Assembly (NCBI GenBank): GCA_964520895.1
Contig: CAZFOR010000003.1
Location: forward strand, 1 to 60,237
Source: SIG350 sp964520895
GTDB lineage: Bacteria; Bacillota; Clostridia; TANB77; SIG350
Direction of reading: 5' to 3'
DNA: 60,237 nucleotides
Numbering within the stretch: position 1 is the first letter of the stretch; each line of letters opens with the position of its first letter. This document shows, in pieces, positions 18,450 through 26,906 of the stretch. Under the pieces are notes generated by a model that saw nothing but the letters and a program-made list of their open reading frames with translations, had not been told where the DNA came from and ran no database searches. Both the position numbers and the translations under genes were made by a program.

Positions 18450-19401
18450 TAAAATAATGAAGGTAATATTTAGAGTAATATTAGTAGCTTTATTTATAGT
18501 AGTAATGGTAATTAGTAGTGTTGCACTTGGAATTGTTTATACAAGATATGTAGATACAAGTCCAGAAGGCAGCATATTAAATATATTTGATACACAAAGT
18601 GCATCAAAAGAGAAAATAAATGTACTGGTGTTAGGTACTAATCAAACTTTAACAGATTTTATTGTTGTTGCAGGATATGATCCAGAAACAGGTAAAGTAT
18701 CAATATTATCAATACCAAGAGATACTAAATATGGTAAAGCAAATACAGCATATAGTAAAATAAATGCTATATATCAAGGAAGCAAAATAGATAAATTAAA
18801 AACAGAAGTTGAAGAGATGTTAGATATTAAAATAGATAATTATATTATATTTGATAAAAAAGCTCTTTGGGAGGTAGTAGATGCATTAGGTGGTGTAACA
18901 GTAGATGTTGGACCAAAGGCATTAAAATATTCTGATCCAGCTCAAAATTTATATATTAATCTACAACCAGGAGTTCAAGTCTTAGATGGCAAAAAAGCTG
19001 AGCAATATGTTAGATATAGAAAAGGATATGCTGATGGGGATTTAGGAAGAATAAAGGCCCAACAAAACTTTATAAAAGCATTTATATCTGAATGTTTAAA
19101 ACCAACTAAAATTGGTAAGCTGCCAGAAGTTGCAAAAATAGGATTATCAAATGTTAAAACAGATATAACTTTTGATAAAATAACATATTATTTGGAAGAT
19201 GTAGTAAAATTTCAAATGGAAAATGTGCAAATGGAAATGATACCAGGAGCACCACAAACATTAGATGGAGCTTCTTTCTTTATTCCAAATAAAACAAAAG
19301 CTAAAGCATTAGCTAATGAGTGGTTTAATGGTGTAGCACCAGTTTTAGATACTACAAGTGTTAGTTCAAGTTCAAGTGCTAGTGGAAAAGAAAAGAATTA
19401 G
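18436..19401 (+). CDS. LytR-CpsA-Psr (LCP) family glycopolymer transferase
   Basis: 321 residues. One N-terminal helix (about 9-30) is followed by an extracytoplasmic LCP domain with VLVLGTNQ, ILSIPRDTKYG, AYSKINAIYQG, DALGGVTVDVG, YVRYRKGYADGDLGRIKAQQ. The conserved Arg and Asp residues that bind polyprenyl phosphate are present. LCP enzymes attach teichoic acids or capsule to peptidoglycan. The position before rsfS and leuS is the usual clostridial order. The C terminus is a Ser-rich tail. Confidence 0.93.
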   Translation: MGIFSKIMKVIFRVILVALFIVVMVISSVALGIVYTRYVDTSPEGSILNIFDTQSASKEKINVLVLGTNQTLTDFIVVAGYDPETGKVSILSIPRDTKYGKANTAYSKINAIYQGSKIDKLKTEVEEMLDIKIDNYIIFDKKALWEVVDALGGVTVDVGPKALKYSDPAQNLYINLQPGVQVLDGKKAEQYVRYRKGYADGDLGRIKAQQNFIKAFISECLKPTKIGKLPEVAKIGLSNVKTDITFDKITYYLEDVVKFQMENVQMEMIPGAPQTLDGASFFIPNKTKAKALANEWFNGVAPVLDTTSVSSSSSASGKEKN

Positions 19402-19414
19402 GAGGTAAGAGAAA

Positions 19415-19744
19415 ATGTTAGGAGATAAGATAATAGAAATACTTAATAATAAAAAGGCAATAGATGTTGTAAAATTAGATATTAAAGAAAAATCAACACT
19501 TGCAGATTTGTTTATTGTTGCATCAGGTACATCAAATACACATGTTAAATCATTGTGTGATAATATTGAAAAAGATTTAAAGGCAGAAGGTGTGTATCCA
19601 AGAAAAATTGAAGGATATAGCACAGGCAGATGGATATTAATGGACTATAATGATGTTATTGTTCATATATTCCATCCAGAAGAAAGAGAATTATATGACC
19701 TCGAAACTTTATGGGAAAATTCAAACAAAATATTAAATGATTAG
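19415..19744 (+). CDS. rsfS: Ribosome silencing factor RsfS
   Basis: 109 residues, typical length. Motifs LADLFIVASGTSNTHVKSL, EGYSTGRWILMDYNDVIVHIFH and YDLETLWENS are those of RsfS, which binds L14 on the 50S subunit and blocks subunit joining when nutrients are short. AGGAGG precedes ATG, and it sits between the LCP gene and leuS. Confidence 0.96.
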   Translation: MLGDKIIEILNNKKAIDVVKLDIKEKSTLADLFIVASGTSNTHVKSLCDNIEKDLKAEGVYPRKIEGYSTGRWILMDYNDVIVHIFHPEERELYDLETLWENSNKILND

Positions 19745-19759
19745 TAGGGGGATAAGATT

Positions 19760-22171
19760 ATGGAATATGATTTTAAAAATATAGAAAAAAAATGGCAAAA
19801 TATTTGGGATAATGAAAAAACATTTAAAGCAATAGATGATTTTTCAAAAAAGAAATTTTATGGGTTAGTAGAGTTTCCATATCCATCAGGGAATGGATTA
19901 CATGTAGGACATCCAAGAAGTTATACTGCATTAGATATTATTTCTAGAAAAAGAAGATTAGAAGGATATAATGTGTTATTTCCAATAGGATTTGATGCTT
20001 TTGGACTTCCAGCAGAAAACTTTGCTATAAAGAATAAAGTTCATCCTAAAGAGGTTACACAAAAAAATGTTGATAATTTTAGAAGACAATTGAAAATGTT
20101 AGGATTTTCTTTTGATTGGGATAGAGAAGTAAATACAACTGATCCTAATTACTATAAATGGACACAATGGATTTTTATGAAATTGTTTGAAAAAGGATTA
20201 GCATATAAAAAGAAAATGCCAATTAATTTCTGTACAAGTTGTAAAGTTGGACTTGCAAATGAAGAAGTTGTAAATGGTGTTTGTGAAAGATGTGGAAGTG
20301 AAGTTATTCAAAAAGTAAAAAGTCAATGGATGTTAAAAATAACTGAGTATGCAGATAGATTAGTAAAAGACTTAAATGATATTGATTACATAGAAAAAGT
20401 TAAAACACAACAAAAAAATTGGATAGGTAGATCAGAGGGTGCAGAGGTTACATTTAATTTATCAGAGGTTGATGAAAAATTAGTAGTATATACAACTAGA
20501 CCAGATACTTTATTTGGGGCTACATATATGGTAATATCACCTGAGCATCCTTTAATTAACAAATATGCAAATATTATTTCAAATATAGAAGATATTGAAG
20601 AATATAAAAAACAGACAAGTAAAAAATCAGAGTTTGAAAGAACAGAGCTTTCAAAAGAAAAAACAGGTGTTGAGATTAAAGGTATTACAGCAATTAATCC
20701 ATTAACTAAAAAACAAATTCCTATATGGATTTCAGATTATGTATTAATGACATATGGAACAGGTGCTATTATGGCAGTTCCAGCACATGATGAAAGAGAC
20801 TGGGAATTTGCAAAGAAATTTTCAATAGAGATTATTGAAGTTGTTAAAGGTGGAAGAGATGTACAAGAAGAAGTTTATACAGATGTATATGATGGAATAA
20901 TGGTAAATTCAGATTTCTTAAATGGCTTAAATGCAAAAGAAGCTATAAAAGTAATGATAGATTATTTAGAAAAGAATAATTTGGGTAAAAGAAAGATTAA
21001 CTTTAAACTTAGGGATTGGGTATTTTCAAGACAAAGATATTGGGGTGAACCTATACCACTTGTACATTGTGAAAAATGTGGTTGGGTACCAATACCTGAA
21101 AGTGAATTACCACTTAAATTACCAGAAGTTGAAAATTATGAAGTTGCAGATGATGGAAGTTCACCACTTTCAAAAATAGAGGATTGGGTAAATACAAGTT
21201 GTCCAAAATGTGGTAGTCATGCAAAAAGAGAAACTGATACTATGCCACAATGGGCTGGTTCATCATGGTATTTTTTAAGATATATTGATCCTGAAAATGA
21301 TGATGTTTTAGCTGCAAAAGATAAATTAAATTATTGGTTACCAATTGATTGGTATAATGGTGGAATGGAGCATACAACATTACATTTGCTTTATTCAAGA
21401 TTTTGGCATAAATTTTTATATGATATAGGTGTTGTAAATACGAAAGAACCATATCAAAAACGTACATCACAAGGTATGATACTAGGTGAAAATAGTGAGA
21501 AAATGTCTAAATCAAGAGGAAATGTTGTAAACCCAGATGATATAGTTAATGAGTTTGGCGCAGATACATTAAGATGTTATGAGATGTTTATTGGTGCATT
21601 TGACCAAGCAACACCTTGGTCAACTCAAGGGGTTAAAGGTTGCTATAAGTTCCTAGAAAGAGCATGGAAAATGCAAGACTTTGTAACAGATGAAAATACA
21701 TATTCTAATGAAATGGAATCAAATATGCATAAAGCAATAAAGAAAGTATCAGATGATATTGAAAAAATGAAGTTTAATACTGCTATTGCAACATTAATGA
21801 GCCTAACAAATGATTTTTACAAAATGAGTAAAATAACTAAAAAAGAGTTTGAAACATTTTTAATATTGTTAAATCCTATTGCTCCACATATGACAGAGGA
21901 AATATGGCAAAATATAGGATTAAATGGGCAAATAGCACAAGCAAATTGGCCAACATTTGATGAGAGTAAGACAATTGATAATGAAATAGAAATTCCAATA
22001 CAAGTAAATGGAAAAGTAAAAGAAGTTATAATAGTGTCAGTAGATGCTAATGAGCAAGAGGTAAAAGATATAGTGCATAATAATGAAAATATATGTAATA
22101 TACTAAAAGATAAAACTATTGTTAAAGAAATATATGTAAATGGTAAGATATATAATATAGTTGTTAGATAA
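19760..22171 (+). CDS. leuS: Leucyl-tRNA synthetase
   Basis: 803 residues, the bacterial length. The HIGH motif appears as NGLHVGHPRSYTALDI, the editing domain has VVYTTRPDTLFGATYMV and YGTGAIMAVPAHDERDWEFA, and the catalytic loop is KMSKSRGNVVNPDDIV. Two Cys pairs (CTSCKVGLANEEVVNGVCERC) mark the zinc domain. It charges tRNA-Leu in the cytosol. No T-box leader is present because the gene lies 15 bases after rsfS within the operon. Confidence 0.97.
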   Translation: MEYDFKNIEKKWQNIWDNEKTFKAIDDFSKKKFYGLVEFPYPSGNGLHVGHPRSYTALDIISRKRRLEGYNVLFPIGFDAFGLPAENFAIKNKVHPKEVTQKNVDNFRRQLKMLGFSFDWDREVNTTDPNYYKWTQWIFMKLFEKGLAYKKKMPINFCTSCKVGLANEEVVNGVCERCGSEVIQKVKSQWMLKITEYADRLVKDLNDIDYIEKVKTQQKNWIGRSEGAEVTFNLSEVDEKLVVYTTRPDTLFGATYMVISPEHPLINKYANIISNIEDIEEYKKQTSKKSEFERTELSKEKTGVEIKGITAINPLTKKQIPIWISDYVLMTYGTGAIMAVPAHDERDWEFAKKFSIEIIEVVKGGRDVQEEVYTDVYDGIMVNSDFLNGLNAKEAIKVMIDYLEKNNLGKRKINFKLRDWVFSRQRYWGEPIPLVHCEKCGWVPIPESELPLKLPEVENYEVADDGSSPLSKIEDWVNTSCPKCGSHAKRETDTMPQWAGSSWYFLRYIDPENDDVLAAKDKLNYWLPIDWYNGGMEHTTLHLLYSRFWHKFLYDIGVVNTKEPYQKRTSQGMILGENSEKMSKSRGNVVNPDDIVNEFGADTLRCYEMFIGAFDQATPWSTQGVKGCYKFLERAWKMQDFVTDENTYSNEMESNMHKAIKKVSDDIEKMKFNTAIATLMSLTNDFYKMSKITKKEFETFLILLNPIAPHMTEEIWQNIGLNGQIAQANWPTFDESKTIDNEIEIPIQVNGKVKEVIIVSVDANEQEVKDIVHNNENICNILKDKTIVKEIYVNGKIYNIVVR

Positions 22172-22265
22172 TGTGTTTTAAATATGTAAAATATAAGAGT
22201 TATAGTAATAAAAATTATTATAATTCTTATATTATGTATAATGTTATTAATAATTGCATATAATA

Positions 22266-22316
22266 CCTATAAGTTAAAAAAAACCAATAATTATTTGATT
22301 TTTTTTAACTTATAGG
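22266..22316. repeat. 18-bp perfect inverted repeat overlapping the promoter of the second DUF4143-type ATPase
   Basis: CCTATAAGTTAAAAAAAA and TTTTTTTTAACTTATAGG are exact complements separated by 15 bases. The right arm covers the end of the -35 and nearly all the spacer. No T-run follows the repeat, so it does not look like a simple terminator for leuS, although that role cannot be excluded. Confidence 0.6.
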
Positions 22317-22323
22317 GTATAAT
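22295..22323 (+). promoter_or_regulatory. Promoter of the second DUF4143-type ATPase
   Basis: TTGATT at 22295-22300 and TATAAT at 22318-22323 are exactly 17 bases apart, with the right arm of an 18-bp inverted repeat between them. Repression by a protein bound there is likely. Confidence 0.6.
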
Positions 22324-22342
22324 ATGATAAAGAGGTGGTAAT

Positions 22343-23635
22343 ATGGAAAGAGAGATTATAAATGATTTACTTAAATGGAAACAGTCAAATAATAGAAAAC
22401 CTTTAATTGTTCATGGAGCTAGGCAAGTTGGTAAAACATATATAATAAAACAGTTTGGTAAAGAAAATTATGACAATTTAATATATGTTAATCTTGAAAC
22501 AAATAAAGAAATAAGTGATCAGATTAATGTAAATATTACTCCTGAATTTATTATAAATAAATTAGAACTTTTTTATGGAGAAAAAATAATTCCAGAAAAA
22601 ACATTAATATTTTTTGATGAAATACAAGTAAATGAAAGAGCACTGACATCACTTAAATATTTTTGTGAAGATGCACCAAATTATCATGTAATTGCTGCTG
22701 GTTCATTACTTGGGATAGCAATAAATAGAGAGAATTATTCATTCCCAGTTGGAAAAGTAAGTATGTTAAATATGTATCCATTATCATTTAAAGAATTTTT
22801 AGTAGCAATTGGAAGAAATGATTTAATAGATGAGATAAAGAAACATTTTGATACTAATGAAAGAATGGATACAACTATACACGAATTATGTTTGGAATTG
22901 TATAGAACATATTTAATAGTTGGTGGAATGCCAGAGGTAATAAAAACATATTTAGAAGAAAAAAAGATTATAGCTACAATAGATATACAATCTATTATAT
23001 TAGATTCTTATGTAAGAGATATGACAAAATATGCAGATAACTCTCAATCAAATAAGATAATATCAGCATTTGATTCAATACCAGTACAATTAGCTAAGGA
23101 AAATCAAAAATTCCAATATAAAGTAATTTCAAAAGGTGGAACGTCAAGTATTTTTGGACCAGCTGTATTATGGCTAAAAAATAGTGGTATAATAAATCAG
23201 GTATTTAAAGTGTCTGCTCAAATGCCACTTGAAATGTATAAAGATTTATCATCATTTAAAATATATATGAGTGATGTGGGATTATTTGTTAATAAAGCAA
23301 AATACCCTTTATATCAAATTGATTTAAAACAACAACCAACTATGATATCAATGGGTCCTCTTACAGAAAATTATGTTGCAAATGAGTTAAAGGTAAATGG
23401 ATATGAGTTATATTATTGGGAATCTAATGGAATGGCAGAATTGGATTTTCTAATTCAAAAAGAAGATAATATTATACCAATTGAAGTTAAATCTAGTGTG
23501 CATACAAAAGGTAGGAGTTTAAGTTTATATATGACAGATAATAATCCGAAGTATGGAATTAGAATTTCAGAAAAAAACTTTGGGTTTGAAAATAATATAA
23601 AATCAGTACCATTATATTCAGTATTTTGTATATAG
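22343..23635 (+). CDS. AAA ATPase with C-terminal DUF4143 domain (copy 2)
   Basis: 430 residues. Walker A is GARQVGKT (25-32) and Walker B TLIFFDEIQ, with the sensor block IAAGSLLGIAINRENYSFPVGKV and NMYPLSFKEFL. The C-terminal domain has LTENYVANELKVNGYELYYW and a restriction-fold-like core, ELDFLIQKEDNIIPIEVKSS. Both acidic residues and the ExK are kept, unlike copy 1. It ends in SVPLYSVFCI, shared almost exactly with copy 3. It has its own promoter and is a solitary gene. Function of the family is unknown. Confidence 0.87.
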   Translation: MEREIINDLLKWKQSNNRKPLIVHGARQVGKTYIIKQFGKENYDNLIYVNLETNKEISDQINVNITPEFIINKLELFYGEKIIPEKTLIFFDEIQVNERALTSLKYFCEDAPNYHVIAAGSLLGIAINRENYSFPVGKVSMLNMYPLSFKEFLVAIGRNDLIDEIKKHFDTNERMDTTIHELCLELYRTYLIVGGMPEVIKTYLEEKKIIATIDIQSIILDSYVRDMTKYADNSQSNKIISAFDSIPVQLAKENQKFQYKVISKGGTSSIFGPAVLWLKNSGIINQVFKVSAQMPLEMYKDLSSFKIYMSDVGLFVNKAKYPLYQIDLKQQPTMISMGPLTENYVANELKVNGYELYYWESNGMAELDFLIQKEDNIIPIEVKSSVHTKGRSLSLYMTDNNPKYGIRISEKNFGFENNIKSVPLYSVFCI

Positions 23636-23677
23636 TAAATAATAAAATAAAAGATATAATATATAAATAAATTTATA

Positions 23678-24550
23678 TTATATCTTTTTTATATTTTCAA
23701 TTCTTTTATTTAAATCAATATGATAAGAGAATTTTTTAGAAGTTTTTTGTTTTATTAATGGATTTACAAAAAACATATTTGCACATGCTCTACTGTATAT
23801 AATATTTAAATCATTTGTTTCAATGCATTTTTGTAATGTGTTTGCTGCAGATATTGATTTTTCTGTTATTTTGATAGCTTCTTTATCATTTATTAACTCT
23901 AAGTTTTTATTTACAAATAAATGTATAATCTTTACGTTTATAGGAGTAAAAAATACGAAAAGTGTAGTAAGTAATAATTTCATAAAGCTTTCACTTTCTC
24001 TACCTCTTTTTTGTACAGCTCTAAATATACTTCTAAAGAACTTGTCAGATAATATAATTAAATAACCAAATGTTACGGTTGAGATAGTTGCAAGCGATGT
24101 ATCTCGTTTTAGAATTTTAATCATTTCATATGTAAGTAAATATTCTAGTTCACTATCATTTAGCTTTTCAAAACATCCTTTTGTTAAACAAATACTTGAC
24201 TTTTTTATACTTCTACCAATAGAGATACTATTTATGTTTTTATCATTTATATAATATATAGTAGGTATTGGTATTTCAAGATTACTTGAAATTGATTGCA
24301 ATATAGGTTTGATTCTACGTTCATGTTCTAAAGGTAATTTGCTTACATAATTTAATTTTAATAATATTTTATTAGAGAATACTATTAATACTAGATGTAT
24401 AAATATAGATATTGAACATTCAATTATTATTGATTTATATAACGGATATATAAATTGTAAAATTGCAAATAAAATTGCAGAAAGTATTATTAAGTTTATT
24501 GTAATAACAATAACTACATTTGTTATATTTTTATTTATGCTTATTTCCAT
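23678..24550 (-). CDS. HtpX-like M48 family pseudo-peptidase
   Basis: 290 residues, the length of HtpX. Two N-terminal helices are followed by LEIPIPTIYYINDKNINSIS and LTKGCFEKLNDSELEYLLTYE. This is the segment where HtpX has its HExxH zinc motif, but here it reads YEMIK, so both His and the Glu are gone or displaced. Two more helices follow, then NKNLELINDKEAIKITEKS in place of the third ligand region, and KKFSYHIDLNKRIENIKKI at the end in the usual place of the HPP motif. I infer an inactive homologue, possibly regulatory, or an early decayed gene with the frame intact. The ribosome site AGAAAGG is weak. Confidence 0.65.
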   Translation of the reverse strand: MEISINKNITNVVIVITINLIILSAILFAILQFIYPLYKSIIIECSISIFIHLVLIVFSNKILLKLNYVSKLPLEHERRIKPILQSISSNLEIPIPTIYYINDKNINSISIGRSIKKSSICLTKGCFEKLNDSELEYLLTYEMIKILKRDTSLATISTVTFGYLIILSDKFFRSIFRAVQKRGRESESFMKLLLTTLFVFFTPINVKIIHLFVNKNLELINDKEAIKITEKSISAANTLQKCIETNDLNIIYSRACANMFFVNPLIKQKTSKKFSYHIDLNKRIENIKKI

Positions 24551-24576
24551 TTTAATTAAAAAACCTTTCTAATAAT

Positions 24577-24605
24577 AAAACACATAGATAATCTCTATGT
24601 GTTTT
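24577..24605 (-). terminator. Terminator after the carbohydrate-binding-domain gene
   Basis: AAAACACATAGA and TCTATGTGTTTT form a 12-bp stem with a 5-base loop. On the minus strand it runs into TTTTATTATT, ending the gene at 24620-25123. Confidence 0.75.
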
Positions 24606-24619
24606 ATGTAATAATATCA

Positions 24620-25123
24620 TTATTGAGCAACAGCACTAGTAATATCACTTTCTATACTATCTACAATTTTCTTTTTTTCTTTTTTCTTATATGTTCCATT
24701 TATTAATTGAGGAACATATGTAATTACTTTATAAAATAATAGTTTTAATTTTTTACCAAATAAATAACTTTTTCTAAGCTTTCTTGTAGGTGTTAATGAA
24801 TCGCTTTTCTTTGAAATTACTAATTCATTTTTTTCTACAACAAAAGAATAATTATGACCTTCGTTATTATCCCAATTAGATTTATCATCTTTGAAACAAC
24901 AATTGAACAAATCAGTATTTGGTATATCTATTTCAACTTCATATCCTACATCTGTTTTTGTCATTTCTATTTCAGATACATCTGACCATAATAGGCCATA
25001 TCCATAATGTATAAATACTCTTTCTGCACCATTTAGAAATAATGTTCCACAATATGAAATTTTTGTTTTTGAATTTTCAACTATTTTATCATTACTAAAA
25101 AATATATTTCTATTTAATTCCAT
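24620..25123 (-). CDS. Carbohydrate-binding (CBM53/CBM25-like) domain protein
   Basis: 167 residues. Residues about 20-105 resemble starch-binding modules: ISYCGTLFLNGAERVFIHYG, then EIEMTKTDVGYEVEIDIP and CCFKDDKSNWDNNEGHNYSF. There is no signal peptide and no catalytic domain, and the C terminus is basic (TYKKKEKKKIVDS). Stand-alone proteins of this type occur in Clostridia and may sense or bind glycogen-like polymers. It is first in a minus-strand pair with the HtpX-like gene, though a terminator separates them. Confidence 0.6.
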   Translation of the reverse strand: MELNRNIFFSNDKIVENSKTKISYCGTLFLNGAERVFIHYGYGLLWSDVSEIEMTKTDVGYEVEIDIPNTDLFNCCFKDDKSNWDNNEGHNYSFVVEKNELVISKKSDSLTPTRKLRKSYLFGKKLKLLFYKVITYVPQLINGTYKKKEKKKIVDSIESDITSAVAQ

Positions 25124-25166
25124 TATTTACACTCCTTAATAATAAGTTTTATCTTTTGCTACACAC

Positions 25167-25195
25167 ATTATATTATTTTATTGTATAAACTTCAA
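25167..25195 (-). promoter_or_regulatory. Promoter of the minus-strand carbohydrate-binding gene
   Basis: On the minus strand TTGAAG (25195-25190) and TATAAT (25172-25167) are 17 bases apart, about 43 bases before the start codon. Confidence 0.6.
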
Positions 25196-25406
25196 GTCTT
25201 TTTTATAAAAAAGTAGTATTTTTGTAAAAAATAATATAATTGTAATAATATTGTAATATTTTACATGTTTTAATTATAATATTTTGTATAAAATTGTTAA
25301 GAAGTATCAAGATAAAAATACAATTTATATCAAAAATCATTAACAATTATATACAAACAAACATAATATATATTAAGCATTAGCTAAAATATATTAGGAG
25401 GTAGTT

Positions 25407-25874
25407 ATGGAATTTGATAAAGGGATATGTCCAATAGTTGATATTGATGGAGCAATAGCATGTGGTAAGCAATTTGATTTAGATATTACATTACCAGAAG
25501 ATAATAGAGATGTAATATATGGAATAGTAAGAGATTGTTATAAAGATCCAGTAAAAGATGCTGTTGTTAAATTAATTGAAGTTGTATATGAATGTGGTAA
25601 ACAAGATAGAAGACCTGTTTCTCATACTTTTACAGACTGTGAAGGAGAATTTGTATTTGGTCCACTTTGTAAAAATAAGCAATATGAAATACAGATATGG
25701 GTAAATAAAGTTAATCATGCGAAAGTTTGTGCAAAATGTGAAAGAGATGGAGAATGTTTAAAAGGAATAAAGATGGATTGCAAAGATTTTAATCAATGTA
25801 ATAAATGTATGCATAGAAGTGATGAAGTAATAGAAGAATTACAACAAGATGAGATATTAGAAATTACAGAATAG
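25407..25874 (+). CDS. Carboxypeptidase-regulatory-like (Ig-fold) cysteine-rich protein
   Basis: 155 residues. The segment VIYGIVRDCYKDPVKDAVVK, SHTFTDCEGEFVFGPLCKNKQYEIQI is the beta-sandwich pattern of CarboxypepD_reg/Cna-B-like domains. The C-terminal third has paired cysteines (CAKCERDGEC, CNKCMH) like a metal site, then an acidic tail. No signal peptide is seen, so it appears cytosolic or non-classically exported. AGGAGG precedes the ATG. The 280 bases upstream are AT-rich intergenic sequence shared with the divergent minus-strand gene. Confidence 0.6.
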   Translation: MEFDKGICPIVDIDGAIACGKQFDLDITLPEDNRDVIYGIVRDCYKDPVKDAVVKLIEVVYECGKQDRRPVSHTFTDCEGEFVFGPLCKNKQYEIQIWVNKVNHAKVCAKCERDGECLKGIKMDCKDFNQCNKCMHRSDEVIEELQQDEILEITE

Positions 25875-26111
25875 AAAATAACTAAATAGAAATATAGGGG
25901 AATACTTGTTTAAAAAGGATAGGTATTTCTTTATTTTTATATAAATAACAGTATATATTATGTAAATAATTACAAACTGTTTACATTTAGAGGTTGATAA
26001 CCATTTCCAAATAATGCTAAAATTTATATGTAATACTTTTTATAATATATAATCAATCACAATAATTGTGAAAAGTTCAATGACAAAAATAAAAATATGG
26101 AGGGAAACAAA

Positions 26112-26234
26112 ATGACTTATTTAACACAAGGCTTAAAACAAAATATGAATTCAGTTGTAATGCCAAAATGGTACACATTTATGGTCTTATTTTGTTATAC
26201 CTTTATATCAGTTTACATGACATGGTTTATTTAA
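26112..26234 (+). CDS. 40-residue membrane peptide on its own transcript
   Basis: The peptide has a polar first half with a MPKW motif (residues 17-20) and a hydrophobic, aromatic-rich helix (YTFMVLFCYTFISVYMTWFI, residues 21-40). GGAGGG lies nine bases before the ATG, and a strong terminator begins 35 bases after the stop, so it is a monocistronic unit. It precedes a RiPP-type locus. Possible roles are a signalling peptide, a type I toxin-like peptide or a membrane component; the sequence alone does not decide. Confidence 0.55.
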   Translation: MTYLTQGLKQNMNSVVMPKWYTFMVLFCYTFISVYMTWFI

Positions 26235-26268
26235 TACTTAAATAAATTAATATGAATTTAAAAATTCA

Positions 26269-26302
26269 AGATGTGTTGATATAAAGTCAGCACATCTTTT
26301 TT
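26269..26302 (+). terminator. Rho-independent terminator of the 40-residue peptide gene
   Basis: AGATGTGTTGA pairs with TCAGCACATCT (one wobble) across a 7-base loop, then TTTTTATAT. Confidence 0.8.
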
Positions 26303-26338
26303 ATATATAAAAATAAAATTATAAAGGAGTGTATGAAA

Positions 26339-26821
26339 ATGACTATTATCAATGTAAACAATTTGGTGAAGAACTATGAGACAAAAGAGGCTGTAAAAAA
26401 CATTTCATTTTCAATTAATGAAGGTGAAGTAGTAGCATTTATTGGACCAAATGGGGCAGGAAAAACAACAACCGTTAAAATTCTTACAGGCATTTTACAT
26501 CCGACTAGTGGAAATGCTCAGGTTTGTGGAATTATACCTTGGGAAAAAAGAATGAAACTAGGGTATAATATTGGATGTTTGTTTGGACAAAAAAGTCAAT
26601 TAAATCAAGCTCTTCCAGTTATAGATAGCTATATTCTTCTAGGAGCAATATATGATATAGATAAGGAAGAGTTAATGAAAAGAATTGATGAGTATGCAAC
26701 ATATTTTGGTGTCAAAAAACTTATAACTAAAAAAGCAAGTTATAATTGTGCTAGAGAAAAATATTTTTCAAATTTAAAAAAGTTTATTAAATGGAGTAAT
26801 TATAATCCAATTAATTGTTGA
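26339..26821 (+). pseudogene. Truncated ABC transporter ATPase (ABC-2/ABC export type)
   Basis: About 160 residues. The first 135 or so match a drug/peptide-export ATPase, with VKNYETKEAVKNISFSI, Walker A GPNGAGKTTTVKILTG, Q-loop region LFGQKSQLNQALPVIDSY and the helical subdomain EELMKRIDEYATYFGV. After KKLITKKA the homology stops and unrelated sequence runs to a TGA. The LSGGQ signature, Walker B and switch His are all missing, so it cannot hydrolyse ATP. ATG 26339 lies nine bases after GGAG. It looks like the remnant of an exporter gene cut by a deletion. Confidence 0.8.
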
Positions 26822-26846
26822 CATAATTCTGAAATGATGATATAAT
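26818..26846 (+). promoter_or_regulatory. Consensus promoter of the radical SAM maturase operon
   Basis: TTGACA at 26818-26823 and TATAAT at 26841-26846 are exactly 17 bases apart, a perfect consensus. The -35 overlaps the stop codon of the ABC fragment, so the promoter lies at or next to the deletion junction. Confidence 0.8.
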
Positions 26847-26906
26847 AAGCGAAATTGTAAATATTTTTTTAATTGACTTAAAAATTTTTTAAGGAGGTAA
26901 TGTGTT

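Noticed and set aside
19745..19759. T-box leader for leuS
   Set aside because: leuS lies 15 bases after rsfS inside an operon, and there is no room for a leader.
22266..22316. Terminator of leuS
   Set aside because: The hairpin is perfect, but no T-run follows it and it overlaps the -35/-10 spacer of the next gene. A regulatory repeat is the better reading, though some termination cannot be excluded.
26339..26821. Functional ABC exporter ATPase for the RiPP
   Set aside because: It lacks the signature motif, Walker B and switch histidine, so it cannot work as an ATPase.
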